Origin: Zygaena filipendulae
Taxonomy: Eukaryota; Arthropoda; Insecta; Lepidoptera; Zygaenidae
Length of the DNA: 64,000 bases
NCBI GenBank assembly: GCA_907165275.2
Contig: OU015674.1
Coordinates: forward strand, 4,365,001-4,429,000
Direction of reading: 5' to 3'
Shown in pieces: positions 1-11,462 of the stretch. The translations under genes and the position numbers were made by a program. Below the pieces are notes generated by a model that saw only the letters and a list, made by a program, of their open reading frames with translations, did not search any database and was not told where the DNA came from. The stretch's first letter is position 1, and the number at the start of each line of letters is the position of its first letter.

Positions 1-600
1 AAAAACATCAGCTAGGCTAGCTTGAGCACATACAGTACAAGCACCAACCTAGTTATTAAATTCCGGAAAATTGCTTTGACAGTGTTTCTTTGTATTTACT
101 TTATTTGCCTGCATTTGTCATTAAATATTTTTGACACTAATTCAACAAAGCAACAAAGCAACTCATTGTGCAACTGCAACTGTGGCAAATAAAAGGTTTC
201 TAACTTCTAACCTTTATTAGTATAATACGTATATATTAATCTTTATAGTTTATAGCCATAATTATAATAAGCCACATAAATAGCACGTACAAGTATTTTG
301 AATTCCGATACAAAAATAAGTATGCAAGCTCAAATCGTAAGTAGATTAAAAGCTATAATTAAGAACGCAGTCTAGACTCTAGGAGGACCAAATAAAAGTT
401 TAGCACTATTATTTCATGTATAGGTTTGCATATTTTTTTAATGCTAATAAAAATAAATAAACATTTTAAAGGTAAATAAAAAAAATTACATAGGTAGATA
501 CTACCTACTCATAAAAAATATATCAAAATAAATTTTATCAAAATATCACAAATTCACAACAGCTGTTTGCAAATTGTTTTTTTTTTAATATAATTCTCCC
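1..600. other. AT-rich intergenic DNA
   Basis: No ORF of substance, splice-flanked exon or clear repeat boundary seen. Sequence is AT-rich with homopolymer tracts. Confidence 0.5.
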
Positions 601-1115
601 CTTTCGGGAAAGGCAAGGGATTATAGGTCCATACAGCCTGATCTGATGTGATTGTTCTGGGGGCACGGCAGTGCCCCCGCCAAGTCGAGCAACAAAAGCG
701 GCACGGCCGTACTACTTTTCTCGAAGCAATTCAGGCCATTTTCGATCCCCTATAACTTCGTTGTGGATAAAACTAGAAGCCTGAATTTTTAGTAAACAAG
801 CAGGTATTGTATAAAGACGGTATAATTTAAATTTCATTCGATTTGAACCAGTAGTTTAAGAATTATAACTAGTCAAAGTTTCTTAATTTTATAGGTCACT
901 CACTCACTCACTCACTGACCGATCATCAAAACTCTAAGGCACTTCTAGCAGACATAGAAGTTTGAAATTTAGAATACAATTAGTGTTTATTGTATAAATC
1001 AAGGAAAAATTAAAATATTGTGCAATTTCGGTCCAGTTTTCTAGATACATCAACTGCATAAATAACTTTGTAATCCCATATAAATGTATGGAATTACAAA
1101 GTTATATATGCAGTT
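600..1115. repeat. Degenerate interspersed repeat with GC hairpin
   Basis: The segment starts with a TE-end-like CCCTTTCGGGAAAGG motif that recurs inverted near 5097-5117. It contains a perfect hairpin at 659-678 (8-bp arms GGGGGCAC, 4-base loop) and a CACT tetranucleotide tract at 897-916. A block at 1056-1092 is repeated directly at 1127-1163 (ACTTTGTAATCCCATATAAA). No coding capacity is visible. Confidence 0.5.
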
Positions 1116-1166
1116 ATATGTACCAACTGCACAAATAACTTTGTAATCCCATATAAATATATGAGA

Positions 1167-1600
1167 CTAGCTGTTCCCCGCGGTTTCACCTGCGTTAATT
1201 TCGGAGATCCCGCGGGAATTCAGAGATGCAAAGTAGTTAGTACCCTATATCCCTAGGTTTTCTTTACCCCTGACAACGTGCATGCAAAATTTCAGGAGAT
1301 TTCACCAGCGTTAATTTCGGAGATCCTTCGGGAATTCCGAGATAAAATTATCCTAATCTGAATGCTCCAACGATTTTCATGAAATTTTGTATACAGGGGA
1401 TTTCGGGGGCCATAAATCGATCTAGCTAGGATTCATTTCTGGAATTCCCGCGCGAACTCTGATATCAACGCGGGTGAATTAATTATTGCATACTACACGT
1501 TGTCAAGGGTATAGGAAAGGCCATAGGGTAGTAATTTTATCTCAGAATACCCGCGGAATCTCCGAAATTAACGTAGGTTAAACCGCGGGGAACAGCTCTT
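1167..1600. mobile_element. Two Lep1-like Helitron copies in inverted orientation
   Basis: The left copy starts with CTAGCTGTTCCCCGCGG, the reverse complement of the Helitron 3' end. The right part ends in AACCGCGGGGAACAGCT in the plus orientation. Both carry the subterminal GCGGG/CCGC hairpin sequence and the family body motif CTGACAACGTG. They form a tail-to-tail pair of non-autonomous, degenerate copies. Confidence 0.65.
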
Positions 1601-1849
1601 TAAGCCGAGTGAAGCTCGGTTGCCCAGATATTAATAAATAATAATAAGTGTAGCTAGTTACCTACCTAGATATAAAGTGTAGATACATAGTTACCTAGAC
1701 ATAATTATGTTCGAAGGTACAATGATCAACGGAATGAAAAAGCAAGAATGGGGCATGTGTTTATATTATAAAGTTGTACCAAAATCTTTCAAGTTATTAA
1801 AGTAGACTAAATTGTTCAAAGGAGGAAGACCATTTACAAAAAGAAATGA

Positions 1850-2428
1850 GATCCCATCAAAAACAAACTTGTAAAAAAGTCCCAAGTCTCGCAACTCAGT
1901 TCTTCTACAGTAAAAAGTTGTGAGATCAATGTAATACCAAGTCGGTTAATTTATTCAGTGCCTACTTAAGGGTCCTTCTGTCTAATGTTATCATGTTATA
2001 AGCTAATCTAATAACATTTTATAGTGACCATATCAAATTTAAAAATCTTTTATGTTTTAAATAGATTGATTGGCTTGGCGATCACGTGAAAACACAATGT
2101 ATCTCACAAGTAATACATATTATAATTAAATTAGATTGTTTAGAACCATAATTATGTATTACGTGTGAGATATACGTATATTGTGTTTTCACGTGATCGC
2201 CAAGCCAATCAATCTATTTAAAACATAAAAGATTTTTAAATTTGATATGGTCACTATAAAATGTTATTAGATTAGCTTATAACATGATAACTTTAGACAG
2301 AAGGACCCTTAAGTAGGCACTGAATAAATTAACCGACTTGGTATTACATTGATCTCACAACTTTTTACTGTAGAAGAACTGAGTTGCGAGACTTGGGACT
2401 TTTTTACAAGTTTGTTTTTGATGGGATT
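1850..2428. mobile_element. Long-inverted-repeat (foldback) element
   Basis: Two arms of roughly 260-275 bp (about 1850-2109 and 2152-2428) are near-perfect reverse complements around a loop of about 40 bp. The outer ends read GATCCCATCAAAAAC and its complement. There is no ORF beyond chance frames. The structure fits a foldback MITE or snap-back insertion. Confidence 0.8.
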
Positions 2429-2467
2429 TCCATTTTCCTTTCTACATTCTACAGGTTTTTCACGGTT

Positions 2468-2480
2468 CCCCCCCCCCCCC
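2468..2480. repeat. Poly(C) tract
   Basis: Thirteen consecutive C residues directly beyond the foldback element, in otherwise AT-rich DNA. Confidence 0.9.
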
Positions 2481-2497
2481 AAGGCTGACGCTTGTTG

Positions 2498-2538
2498 AAG
2501 AAACATTCGTCAAGGCTGACGCTTGACGAATGTTTCTT
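2498..2538. repeat. Perfect 17-bp hairpin
   Basis: The arm AAGAAACATTCGTCAAG at 2498-2514 is exactly complemented at 2522-2538 around a 7-base loop. It is probably the end or core of a small TE; no function is evident. Confidence 0.85.
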
Positions 2539-2566
2539 CCCCGGGTCTTTAACGTTGATTGTCATA

Positions 2567-2966
2567 GTTTACCCCTTTAGGGGAAGGCAGAAGGAAACTT
2601 AGTTCATATAGCCAATTCAGTGGTATATTTCTTCTTCTGAAGTTATTTACATCGAAATGGATTGGTGAGTTGCATTTCGATGCTATACCGGAACTTTTGG
2701 CGGCAAATCTTCAAAGTTTAACCTTAATAGGACGCTCTGTGGGAAGTTGTATAGTAAAACGAAAACCTCCCGATGAACGCCCTATTTCATCTTATTTCAC
2801 TGTTTCCGCTAATGGATGGATTCACTATTCATCACTAATGGATCACTATTATGCAAAATCCACCATATTCACACAATATTTATCACGACAAACTAATTTG
2901 CAAAACAAAGAAATAAAACTGACGTCCACTCTGCTAAAAATCCCGCCAAAAGTGCAAATAACAGTT
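2567..2966 (+). mobile_element. Interspersed element, plus copy of an inverted pair
   Basis: About 390 bp from the ACCCCTTTAGGGGAAGGC end to a CCCGCCAAAAGTGC end. A close copy lies inverted at 5330-5717, and partial direct copies lie at 2998-3140 and 3400-3640. The 105-residue ORF inside shows no recognisable domain, and the same unrelated-looking peptide appears in the inverted copy, so it is probably a chance frame in a non-autonomous element. Confidence 0.65.
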
Positions 2967-2997
2967 TGTTTTTGGATTTTAAATTGACCCCAATGGG

Positions 2998-3640
2998 GAA
3001 GACAAAGGAAGTCTATACAGCCAAGTCAGTGGTATTTTTCTTCTTCTGAAGTTACTTACATCGAAATGCATTGGTGAGAAGCATTTCGAAGCTTTACCTA
3101 CCGGAACTTTTGGCAGCAACTCTTCACAGATGAACCTTAATAATAATAATAATAATTCATTTATTTCAGGTAAAATAACCCATATAAATAATTCATCAAA
3201 CAAATTAAAATAAAATTGAAATTAAAATAAAATAAAATTAAAATGAAATTAAAATAAAATTAAAATGAAAATAAAATAAAATTAAAATGAAATTAAAATA
3301 AAATTAAAATAAGATTAAAATTAAATTCAATAAGCTTAACTAGAATAAATAAAAATTTCATTGAATAAATTAAATAAACTAAATCACATCAAACAAATAA
3401 AACTTCCTTAATAGGACTCCCTGTGGGAAGTTGTATAGTAAAACGACAACCTCCCTATGAACACCCCATTTCATCTTATTTCACTGTTTCCACACACTAT
3501 TCATCACTAATGGATCACTATTATGCAAAATCCACCACGTTCACACAATATTAATCACGATAAACTAATTTGCAAAACAAACAAATAAAACTGACGTTCG
3601 TCACAGCTAAAATCCCGCCAAAAGCTCCGCAGTTTGTTGA
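2998..3640 (+). repeat. Partial second copy split by AT-rich minisatellite
   Basis: Two pieces (2998-3140 and about 3400-3640) repeat parts of the 2567-2966 element. Between them lies an AAT run (3139-3155) and a minisatellite of variable AAATTAAAATAAAAT units (about 3205-3345), likely grown after the insertion. Confidence 0.65.
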
Positions 3641-3654
3641 AATGAAAACTAAAC

Positions 3655-3945
3655 TTTGAATTTCAGTTTGAAGTGAAAACTGAAATAATTGGAATTCCTT
3701 CTTTTTCTTCTTTAATAATGGCGTCTATAATTATAATTTGCCAATGACAATGTTTCTTAATAATAAAAATCTCTTCATCTACTTCTTCAATTATGGCGAA
3801 ACGCCAAGTTTCGAAAACCAGTTTCCTGCTCAGGGTCCAAAATAGATGCTGAAAAGTGACTGAAATAACGAAGACAAACGTGAAACGCGTGTTTTCGATA
3901 CGGCTTTCACTCGTCAACCAATTGGAATTTCAGTTAAAGGCAACG
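3655..3945. repeat. Degenerate repeat with shared GGCGAAACGCCAA core
   Basis: The core AATTATGGCGAAACGCCAA also occurs inverted near 21964-21984, suggesting two relics of one MITE family. The ORF over this stretch (3917-3663, minus) has no recognisable domain. Confidence 0.35.
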
Positions 3946-4139
3946 TTAGGTCACGTTAATAACGGTTCTTCTTCTTCTTGATTTATGGCACCTATTGCAA
4001 TAGGTGTGTGGCCTAAACTCGAGTGAATCTGGAGCGCACAATCAATGTAACTACGTCTATTGGCCACCTACCTACCTAGTTAAAAAAGAGAACTACTGTT
4101 CAATGTTAATGAGTTTATAAAACAAAAAACCAATTCTTA

Positions 4140-4305
4140 AAATTATTGTATCCGTCTGTTGGTTTCAGCTAATCTCCGAAATCATTAGATTGATTTTGAC
4201 GGGATTTTCATCGGAAGATCGCTGATAAAAATTTTTAGCTGCTTATATCAGAGTTCCTGTGGGAATACCGAAACTCACGCTAGTGAAACCACAGGACACG
4301 GCTAG
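4140..4305 (+). mobile_element. Degenerate Lep1-like Helitron
   Basis: The 3' half is preserved: a CCTGTGGGAATACCGAAACT block, a GTGAAACCAC hairpin-like stretch and terminal CTAG at 4302-4305 followed by T. The 5' end is diverged. Confidence 0.6.
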
Positions 4306-4738
4306 TTGTAAAGTTGTAAATGAATTGGCAAATGATTACTCACCATATTTTGACCCTCTTCCGTAGAAATGTATTGTTCCATACCCAACGTCATACTTTT
4401 CGAATTAAATAGGTATCTGAAAAAAAGGACGTTTTGTTAATCTATGTAACGGAATCTTTATACGTGATTTTCACGATAATTACGTTTCACCCCCTTCAAA
4501 CCTTGGATTAATTTGCAACTTTTCTCAAGAAGATATTAATTGATTGTTTCTCCGATATCCTCCAAGAGCTCCGAGAAAGTTCTTGCTATCTACCGTGACT
4601 TACAATTTCAACGATACTAAACGTTAAAGATCTAATTTATTTAATCTAATTTATTTTACTTGAAACTGGTTAATGCAATATATCTGAAGTCTGTAAAAAG
4701 AAAAAGAAAGCAAACGACAAGGCTTGTCTTGTTCTAAG

Positions 4739-4841
4739 CATCGAAATAATAAGTACTACCTAACTAACATTTTGTGGTCCCCGTGAGACACGCTGCTGCT
4801 TTCTTCCCACACTACAATAAATATTACTTATTATTTCGATG
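4739..4841. mobile_element. 103-bp hAT-type MITE with 8-bp TSD
   Basis: Perfect 17-bp terminal inverted repeats (CATCGAAATAATAAGTA) bound a 103-bp element. It is flanked by an exact 8-bp direct repeat, GTTCTAAG, at 4731-4738 and 4842-4849. An 8-bp target duplication is the signature of hAT-superfamily transposition. There is no internal coding. Confidence 0.85.
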
Positions 4842-5329
4842 GTTCTAAGCACTGACTATGATCTGTTGTGCACTTGTGGCTTGTGCCATATTGAAAAAAG
4901 AAGAAGAAGATGATCTTCAGAAATGGCAGTATGGGCTATGTTTTCTTAGCCTTTTCTATTTAGAAAAATTAAACGGAAAAATGTCTGATAAAACTCGAAC
5001 ATCGTCATTTGAATTGAAAAAATTATAGACACGCCATAAATAACTTCAAAGAAGGAAAAACATCTGAATTAGCTGTATGAACTAAGTTTTCTTTGCCTTT
5101 CCCGAAAGGGGGAAACCTCAGGGGAAACCAAGGGGAAACTCAGTGCTGCTGATGATCTATCCCGTCTACAGTTATATCCACAGAACACACCTATTCGTCG
5201 CTCGCCTTGCGCCTCGCCTCGTCACGCGTACGCGAGTGTAAATCCCGTATGAAGTATCTCTACATGTTCTCTTATTTGTCTATGGTCGTAGTTTGTGGTC
5301 TGTAGTTTGTGGTAGTTTGTGGTCTGGAC

Positions 5330-5717
5330 TTTTGGCGGGATTTCTAGCAGAGTGGACGTCAATTTTATTTCTTTGTTTTGCAAATTAGTTTATCGTGATT
5401 AATATTGTGTGAATATGGTGGATTTTGCATAATAGTGATCCATTAGTGATGAATAGTGAATCCATCCATTAGCGGAAACAGTGTAATAAGATGAAATAGG
5501 GCGTTCATCGGGAGGTTTTCGTTTTACTATACAGCTTCCCACAGAGCGTCCTATTAAGGTTAAACTTTGAAGATTTGCCGCCAAAAGTTCCGGTATAGCA
5601 TCGAAATGCAACTCACCAATCCATTTCGATGTAAATAACTTCAGAAGAAGAAAAATACTAATGAATTGGCTATATGGACTAAGTTTCCTTCTGCCTTCCC
5701 CGAGAGGGGTAAACTTC
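5330..5717 (-). mobile_element. Interspersed element, inverted copy of 2567-2966
   Basis: Nearly identical in reverse complement to 2567-2966, ending in a GGGGTAAAC motif. The two copies flank about 2.4 kb. The 107-residue ORF over it repeats the peptide of the plus copy and is not regarded as a gene. Confidence 0.65.
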
Positions 5718-6085
5718 ACCAAAAAAAAAAGGTCTGTGGTCTCTAAGTAGTTTTTTGTGTGGTCTAGTTATAAGTCTAATTAATTTGTGGTCTAGTTAAT
5801 TTGTGTCGTAGTTAGTATCCAGAGAGAAGGTAATCACTACGTAGTATAGTATCTCTAAAGTCTAAGTAGTTTGTGTTTGTGTCTCAGAACACAGATTCTT
5901 TTAATTTGTATTTGCATTTTGCATTCGTAATTCGTAAACACGTTACACGTGTGGTTACACGTCTGTCTGTGGATATTTTGTTTGTAAATTGTGTTGTTAC
6001 TGTTTCACTGTGTAATGTGTAATAATTGTAAAAATTGTGAAATATCCTAGATTGTTCTTATTGCTCAGCAACGGTGTGGAAACCT
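5718..6085. other. Intergenic DNA upstream of RPB10
   Basis: AT-rich with repeated GTGGTCTAGTTAG-like runs. No exon or TE boundary seen. It could hold distal promoter sequence. Confidence 0.4.
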
Positions 6086-6086
6086 T

Positions 6087-6123
6087 AAAATATATTCTCT
6101 TCCTTTTGCACACGAGTGTGAGT
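6087..6123 (+). promoter_or_regulatory. Candidate RPB10 core promoter and 5'UTR exon
   Basis: An AAAATATATTC stretch precedes a pyrimidine run, TCTCTTCCTTTT, resembling a TCT (polypyrimidine) initiator with a start near 6099. About 18 bases later GTGAGT (6118-6123) could act as donor. The acceptor TTTTGTTTCAG ends at 6342, twelve bases before the ATG. A non-coding first exon is inferred and not proven. Confidence 0.35.
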
Positions 6124-6318
6124 ACCTAATATTATTGTCTTTCTACTTGTTCATTAAAATTGAACTTTAGTAATGCACTAGAGATAATGCTTAATGTAAA
6201 AAATTACGTTTCTCGGATGTCTGTAATTTTGAGAAAACTGTAACAGAAAATGTCAATAATCATAACATAACCTAAAAAAACAAGAATTCGTATTTTACTT
6301 CAACTTCAGGTGAAATAA

Positions 6319-7042
<724 letters not shown>

Positions 7043-7482
7043 TTGACTAGATACTGCCACAACTAAATGGAAAAAAAAAATGACCAGCAGATATTGGATT
7101 GGATTTGGCATGTGCGAATATGCTTCAAAAAAGTAAGTTAGTGAGTGACCACATACTCAGTTTTTTCATGGATCAACTCCATTGAACACCTTAAAATAGG
7201 CTGTTGTCATTTTAATTGTAATGTTGATTCATAGTTCAATTATCTTGAGATGGATATGTTCCACTTCCTCCTCATAGTTTGGCCGATAAAGCGTAATCAA
7301 GCAAAGATTTGTCTCATTTATTTAATTGATTCATAATCAGGCTTTAATGATTTTGATGAAACAGCTGCACAAAATTATTGTTAATGAACTCTGAAATTAG
7401 ATTCTAACAGCTTAGTTATATTCGAAATATTCTCTGTAAATAATTATTATAATGATATTCTATAATATGTTGCAAACATAAT

Positions 7483-7488
7483 AATAAA
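7483..7488 (+). terminator. Candidate RPB10 poly(A) signal
   Basis: AATAAA about 440 bases past the stop codon at 7042, in an AT-rich 3' region. It is the best canonical hexamer in this interval. Confidence 0.5.
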
Positions 7489-7499
7489 GATAAGTGAAA

Positions 7500-8130
7500 T
7501 TTGGAATCTATTGTTTTACTAAATAATCCTTATTTTTTTAAATGTGTTGCATCCATACAAGAGTGAAACTAACACCACCTGCTATAAAAAAAACATTTCT
7601 TCTAAGATATTTTTCAGATTAAACTAATTTTTAACCGACAATAATTTTTAACAATTATGTTGCAACTTACTATAAAAAAGTGTGATTGAGAACCACTAAA
7701 GTTTAAACTTCTCGATATCAAGTTTAATGCTGCAGAATTATCATCAAAGGTCAGTGGTATAGATATTTTCAACATTTACAATAACTTATCACATTTAGGT
7801 ACTTGAAACTTTATTGCTATAAGATTCAACAACCTTCAAATGTTTTAACCTACTTTTGAGATTGTATTCTTGACTCCTTTGTGTTATATCCATAACTAGA
7901 CTCTAGCAAAATCTACTGGAACGATACAATATAATCAATCGTTTTCTTGATACAATAATCTTTTGTTTAAGTGCACGTGCTTGAGCAATTCTTGTAATGA
8001 GATTAGGTATATTGATCTATTGATGTAAAAATTGTTTCTACCAAACATATAGGTAAACTAAAAACGATTAATAGTATTCAGCTGCTCACATAATATATTA
8101 CAGATCAAAGGTGCAGGAAGCTTCCCAAAC
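7500..8130. other. Intergenic DNA
   Basis: AT-rich; no exon, TE boundary or RNA gene recognised. Confidence 0.4.
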
Positions 8131-8255
8131 TAGCCCGGTTCAGGTCTTTCCCGCTTTAGAATGAATATCACATAAATGTTTATCCTGATCGAACTCGCGA
8201 CACCTGCGTAGCAGGCAGGTTCGCTGATCGCTAGACCGACGGTGCTGTCATACTG
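8130..8255 (-). mobile_element. tRNA-derived SINE (minus)
   Basis: On the minus strand the order is AGCACCGTCGGTCTAGCGAT (A-box-like), a GC stem, then GCGAGTTCGATC (B-box-like). This matches the SINE at about 48660-48840. The pol III promoter elements are internal and the copy is diverged. Confidence 0.65.
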
Positions 8256-8298
8256 AATAGATGTATTGATTACAATTACCTATATTGTCTCTCACGAC

Positions 8299-8342
8299 CT
8301 CAGAAGAATAACTAAAGCATAGTAACTAGTTATTCTTCTGAG
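8299..8342. repeat. Perfect 16-bp hairpin
   Basis: CTCAGAAGAATAACTA at 8299-8314 is exactly complemented at 8327-8342 with a 12-base loop. Likely a TE remnant. Confidence 0.8.
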
Positions 8343-8719
8343 CTCACGACTAAGTAGAAGTATTGTCAACGCCTTGCGAACGTATTGTCATCAGTCACGT
8401 TTTAAAACTATCAAAACCGTGTTATTTTAATGGATGCTCATTAATACTAAAGTTTAGCAATTTGTAATACAAGGTATTCACGGAAATGACGTCCATAAGT
8501 AATACGCTTTGTGCTGACTCTCCATGCTCTCCCACCAATAAAAAGTAAATCATATAGTAAAGTCTGGTTTTTTTCACATGACTATACATAGAAGTTTTTA
8601 AAAATACTGGCACCATTTTTTTAAAACTTGTTTGCGCTCTAATAGTAAAAAAATATTTAACGTTTTAGGAGATTTCCTTTTATTAGTTTAGAACATACCT
8701 AGATTTTCTTTTAAAATCT

Positions 8720-9960
8720 AGGCTGTTGCTAGTTGTCCACTTAACGGACGAATAATAATCGTCCGCTAAAACGCAAAATGTATTTTGGTCGATGATCGTT
8801 CCTAACATTCTTTTTTGTTATAAGATTTGCACGCCGATTGAAAAACCTTTTATATCATATACAATTTATGTTTAATGATAATATCTAATCTATTATTAAT
8901 CTATCTCGATTCTCGCGAGATAAAAGATCGTGAACCGTAAGTCGTAACACCGTATTTGGCGCATCGCCAGCCGCTGCCGCGGCGGCGACACGCTCGCTAC
9001 GCTCGCTCGGCTCGCGCGACTCAGCAGTACAAACCTTTTTTTTTTTTTTTTTTTTTGACCCAGGGAAAATGCTTTATGCATACCACCGCCCTGGGGCGGG
9101 CGATGGTTATGTGGGACTCCGCCCTGAAAAGGACGACCCGCCCTGAGAAGGGCGGGAATACTACCCACTAAAAACCCTGGGGTGTTCACCGCCTCCGCGC
9201 CTGTTGCCGGGGCCACGGGATCGCTTTCGCATGCTCCGCAGCCCCGGCAGCGCCAGCCCGAGACGGGCACCGCCTCCGTGATGACGATGCATCGGAACAC
9301 GCGACGCACCGCCATCCTTCCTTCTCGGGGACTCCATGTAGTGGGCGCCGCACGGCCCCACGTCCGACGCCCGAAGTCCCCGGCAGCGGGATGGGGACCC
9401 GCCGCCAAAAGGCCGCAGGGGTTGGGAAGCTCGGCTGGTCAGACCGACGCTCCCCCTCCCCCACAGACCCTCCACGCCGCCGCCCGTGAGGGCAGCAGCG
9501 CCTCCCACTCGGGCCACTTCGTCCGGGCTGTCCACACACCCCGAGGAAGCGGCCCGTGGCCTCGGGAAGGGCGGCACCGGGAGTGCGTACCGGCGCCGCA
9601 ACCGACCATACTGGCCCCGCCTCTGGGTTCCTCTTGGCTTCACCGTGGGTCGTCACTGCCCACGGCTACTGAGCCCCCCCGCCACGACAAGGCGGGAACC
9701 CAATTCGGGGGGGAGCAGTACAAACCTAACCTAACCATAATTATAATCTACCGAAAAATTATGCGTTAGATGCAATTGTAAGCAATATGTTACGGTTCAC
9801 AATCATTTGACAGGTACAATCTCGCAAGATAGTTTATAATCTAACGGTATTCACAATTTTACGGTGATATATTTACAGTGTATTGATAACCTCTTTTGTG
9901 AATTTATGTAGATTAGTGGACGACTAAAATAATCAGCTTGGTGGACGACTAGACACTTCG
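8720..9960. mobile_element. Inverted-repeat element interrupted by a retroposon
   Basis: Left motifs (TTGTCCAC, CTCGCGAGAT, GTGAACCGTAA, about 8733-8942) recur inverted on the right (TTACGGTTCAC, ATCTCGCAAGATAG, GTGGACGACT, about 9790-9950). This outlines a diverged TIR element into which the GC-rich retroposon at 9037-9713 inserted. The boundaries are approximate. Confidence 0.5.
9037..9713 (-). mobile_element. GC-rich retroposon with poly(A) tail and 14-bp TSD
   Basis: A GC-rich block is bounded on the left by about 21 T residues, so the element is inserted in minus orientation with a 3' poly(A) tail. An exact 14-bp direct repeat, AGCAGTACAAACCT, lies at 9023-9036 and 9714-9727. This is a target-site duplication typical of LINE-machinery insertion. 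Several overlapping ORFs of 70-195 codons on both strands reflect the GC-richness (few stop codons) and show no reverse transcriptase, endonuclease or zinc-knuckle motif. It is a 5'-truncated LINE end or large SINE; the family is not identified. Confidence 0.8.
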
Positions 9961-10189
9961 AAAAATCTATCTCAAACTACACGACTCCACGTGATGTTTA
10001 AATGTAATATACAAAGACATTCTATATAATAAAGGAGGAATATCATTGGAAATATATGTATACGATGCGGGCTGCGGGGCGCTAGTTAGTTTGGATGTCA
10101 ATTGCACTCATGGCAGTCATGCAGTGTCAACTAATTTGGAACCAAAATATTACGTTAAGCGCATTTCGTATCTCGATTGTTAATAATTA

Positions 10190-10320
10190 TTATTATAATT
10201 ATAGAAATTAAACTCTTATTTATTTATTTAAACTTTTTGCACAATATAATACAAAAGGCGGACTTAATGCCATTGGAGCATTCTCTGCCAGTCAACCTTC
10301 AAGATCTGCAGAAAGTGTTT
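10190..10320 (-). mobile_element. LINE 3' end (minus)
   Basis: On the minus strand the sequence reads GACTGGCAGAGAATGC, then CATTAAGTCCGCCTTTTGTA, TGTGCAAAAAG and an AAATAAATAAATAA tail. A close relative lies at 37558-37660. The order matches a lepidopteran non-LTR retrotransposon 3'UTR ending in short AAAT repeats. Confidence 0.65.
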
Positions 10321-10466
10321 GGTGGTGCTTGTAAGGTCTTAATAATTATGAAGTACTTATTTGAAGATAAGTTTGATTAACCGAATTTGAGCGAGCGTTC
10401 GCGCCACGTCATGCATGCAGGACCAAAAGAAAACTAAAATCCTAACTGTGTATGTAGTTAATATCA

Positions 10467-10636
10467 TAAATACGAGAGTGACTTTGTTTGTTTGTTACCT
10501 TCACGCCAACCGAGTCAACTCAACCGATCATCATGAAATTTTGCATACACACTGATAGGGATACAGAAATTAGGCTACCTACTTTTTATCCCCGGAATTC
10601 GCGCGGGAATCCCGAAATTAACGCGGTGACAGCTTG
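10467..10636 (+). mobile_element. Lep1-like Helitron, 3' end damaged
   Basis: Contains the body motifs GATCATCATGAAATTTTGCA and CGCGCGGGAATCCCGAAATT and a truncated hairpin, then ACAGCTTG in place of ACAGCTAG. Confidence 0.65.
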
Positions 10637-10679
10637 TCAAATATAATAATTATAATAACCTCACAACACACACATCTAC

Positions 10680-10901
10680 TAGATCCCACAGTACCTAAGC
10701 TATAAGCTTGTGTCGTAGAAACCAAGCAAACGAGGTATTACCTACTACATATAATTACATAATATGTATAGATATAATATAAACACGCCCAGACTGGAAA
10801 GTGGAACCCCGTGTTCATCACACAAAGCTCACCCCCACCGGGAACAGAACCCGGAATCTCTTAACTAGCGGGTAGTCATAGTGACCTACTGCGCCAATCG
10901 G
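10680..10901 (-). mobile_element. tRNA-derived SINE, family 2 (minus)
   Basis: On the minus strand a tRNA-like head contains GATTGGCGCAGTAGGTCA (A-box region) and GGGTTCTGTTCCCGG (B-box region), followed by a tail shared with 33205-33435 (TTGCTTGGTTTCTACGACAC). Its 5' end abuts the duplicated block at 10902. Confidence 0.7.
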
Positions 10902-11251
10902 GTCGTTAATTATGTTAAACACAATATTTGTTTTGATGAAACTCGTTGCGAAACAGCGCGATATTAGGCGTCCTGTGATGGCTTCAAGAGGCGTTGTTAC
11001 CCGATACCGCGATCAAGCAATGCGACGTGCGGACACGCTTCGTTGCCGCGCTACAAAGATTGAAGGTTGTCGTATAATGAGTTGGGGGAAGTCCCGCTCC
11101 GTCCCCCTTACCTCGACACTTTCGGTACCTACTCAATGACGAACCGCAAATACATTGTCATTGATAGAGATAATATGACGTTGCTCTTGCTATCAACCTA
11201 GCTCTTGGTGTCAACGTGAGCAAACCTATTAAGTCTAGCTATTCATTCAAA

Positions 11252-11462
11252 TCCTACCTACTAATATTATGAATGTGAATGTTTGGATGTTTAGATGTTT
11301 GGATGTTTGTTACTCAATCACGCAAAAACGGCGGCACGGATTTGGATGAAATTTGGCATGCACGTTGTCAGGGGTACAGAGAAGGACATAGGGTACTTTT
11401 TATCCCGGAATTCGCGCGGGAACTCCAAAAGTACCGCGGGTGAAACCGCGGGGCACAGCTAG
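11252..11462 (+). mobile_element. Complete Lep1-like Helitron (in copy 1)
   Basis: Starts TCCTACCTACTAATATTATG after A and ends GGGGCACAGCTAG before T. The 3' end has the GCGGGTGAAACCGC hairpin about 11 bases from CTAG. 211 bp, with no coding capacity. Confidence 0.85.

Noticed and set aside
2670..2987. 105-codon ORF, repeated as a 107-codon ORF at 5399-5722
   Set aside because: The two occur in inverted copies of a non-autonomous repeat; no domain, and a partial third copy (3400-3640) lacks an intact frame.
9721..9734. CCTAA repeats suggesting telomeric sequence
   Set aside because: Only about two units, immediately at a target-site duplication; too short for telomere repeat or TRAS/SART targeting.
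9182..9769. 195-codon plus-strand ORF and several overlapping ORFs on both strands
   Set aside because: They lie in the GC-rich retroposon, are open in many frames because stop codons are rare there, and show no domain.
10912..11139. Matching ORFs in the two A segments
   Set aside because: Identity comes from the DNA duplication; the 3' ends differ by junction and no domain is seen.
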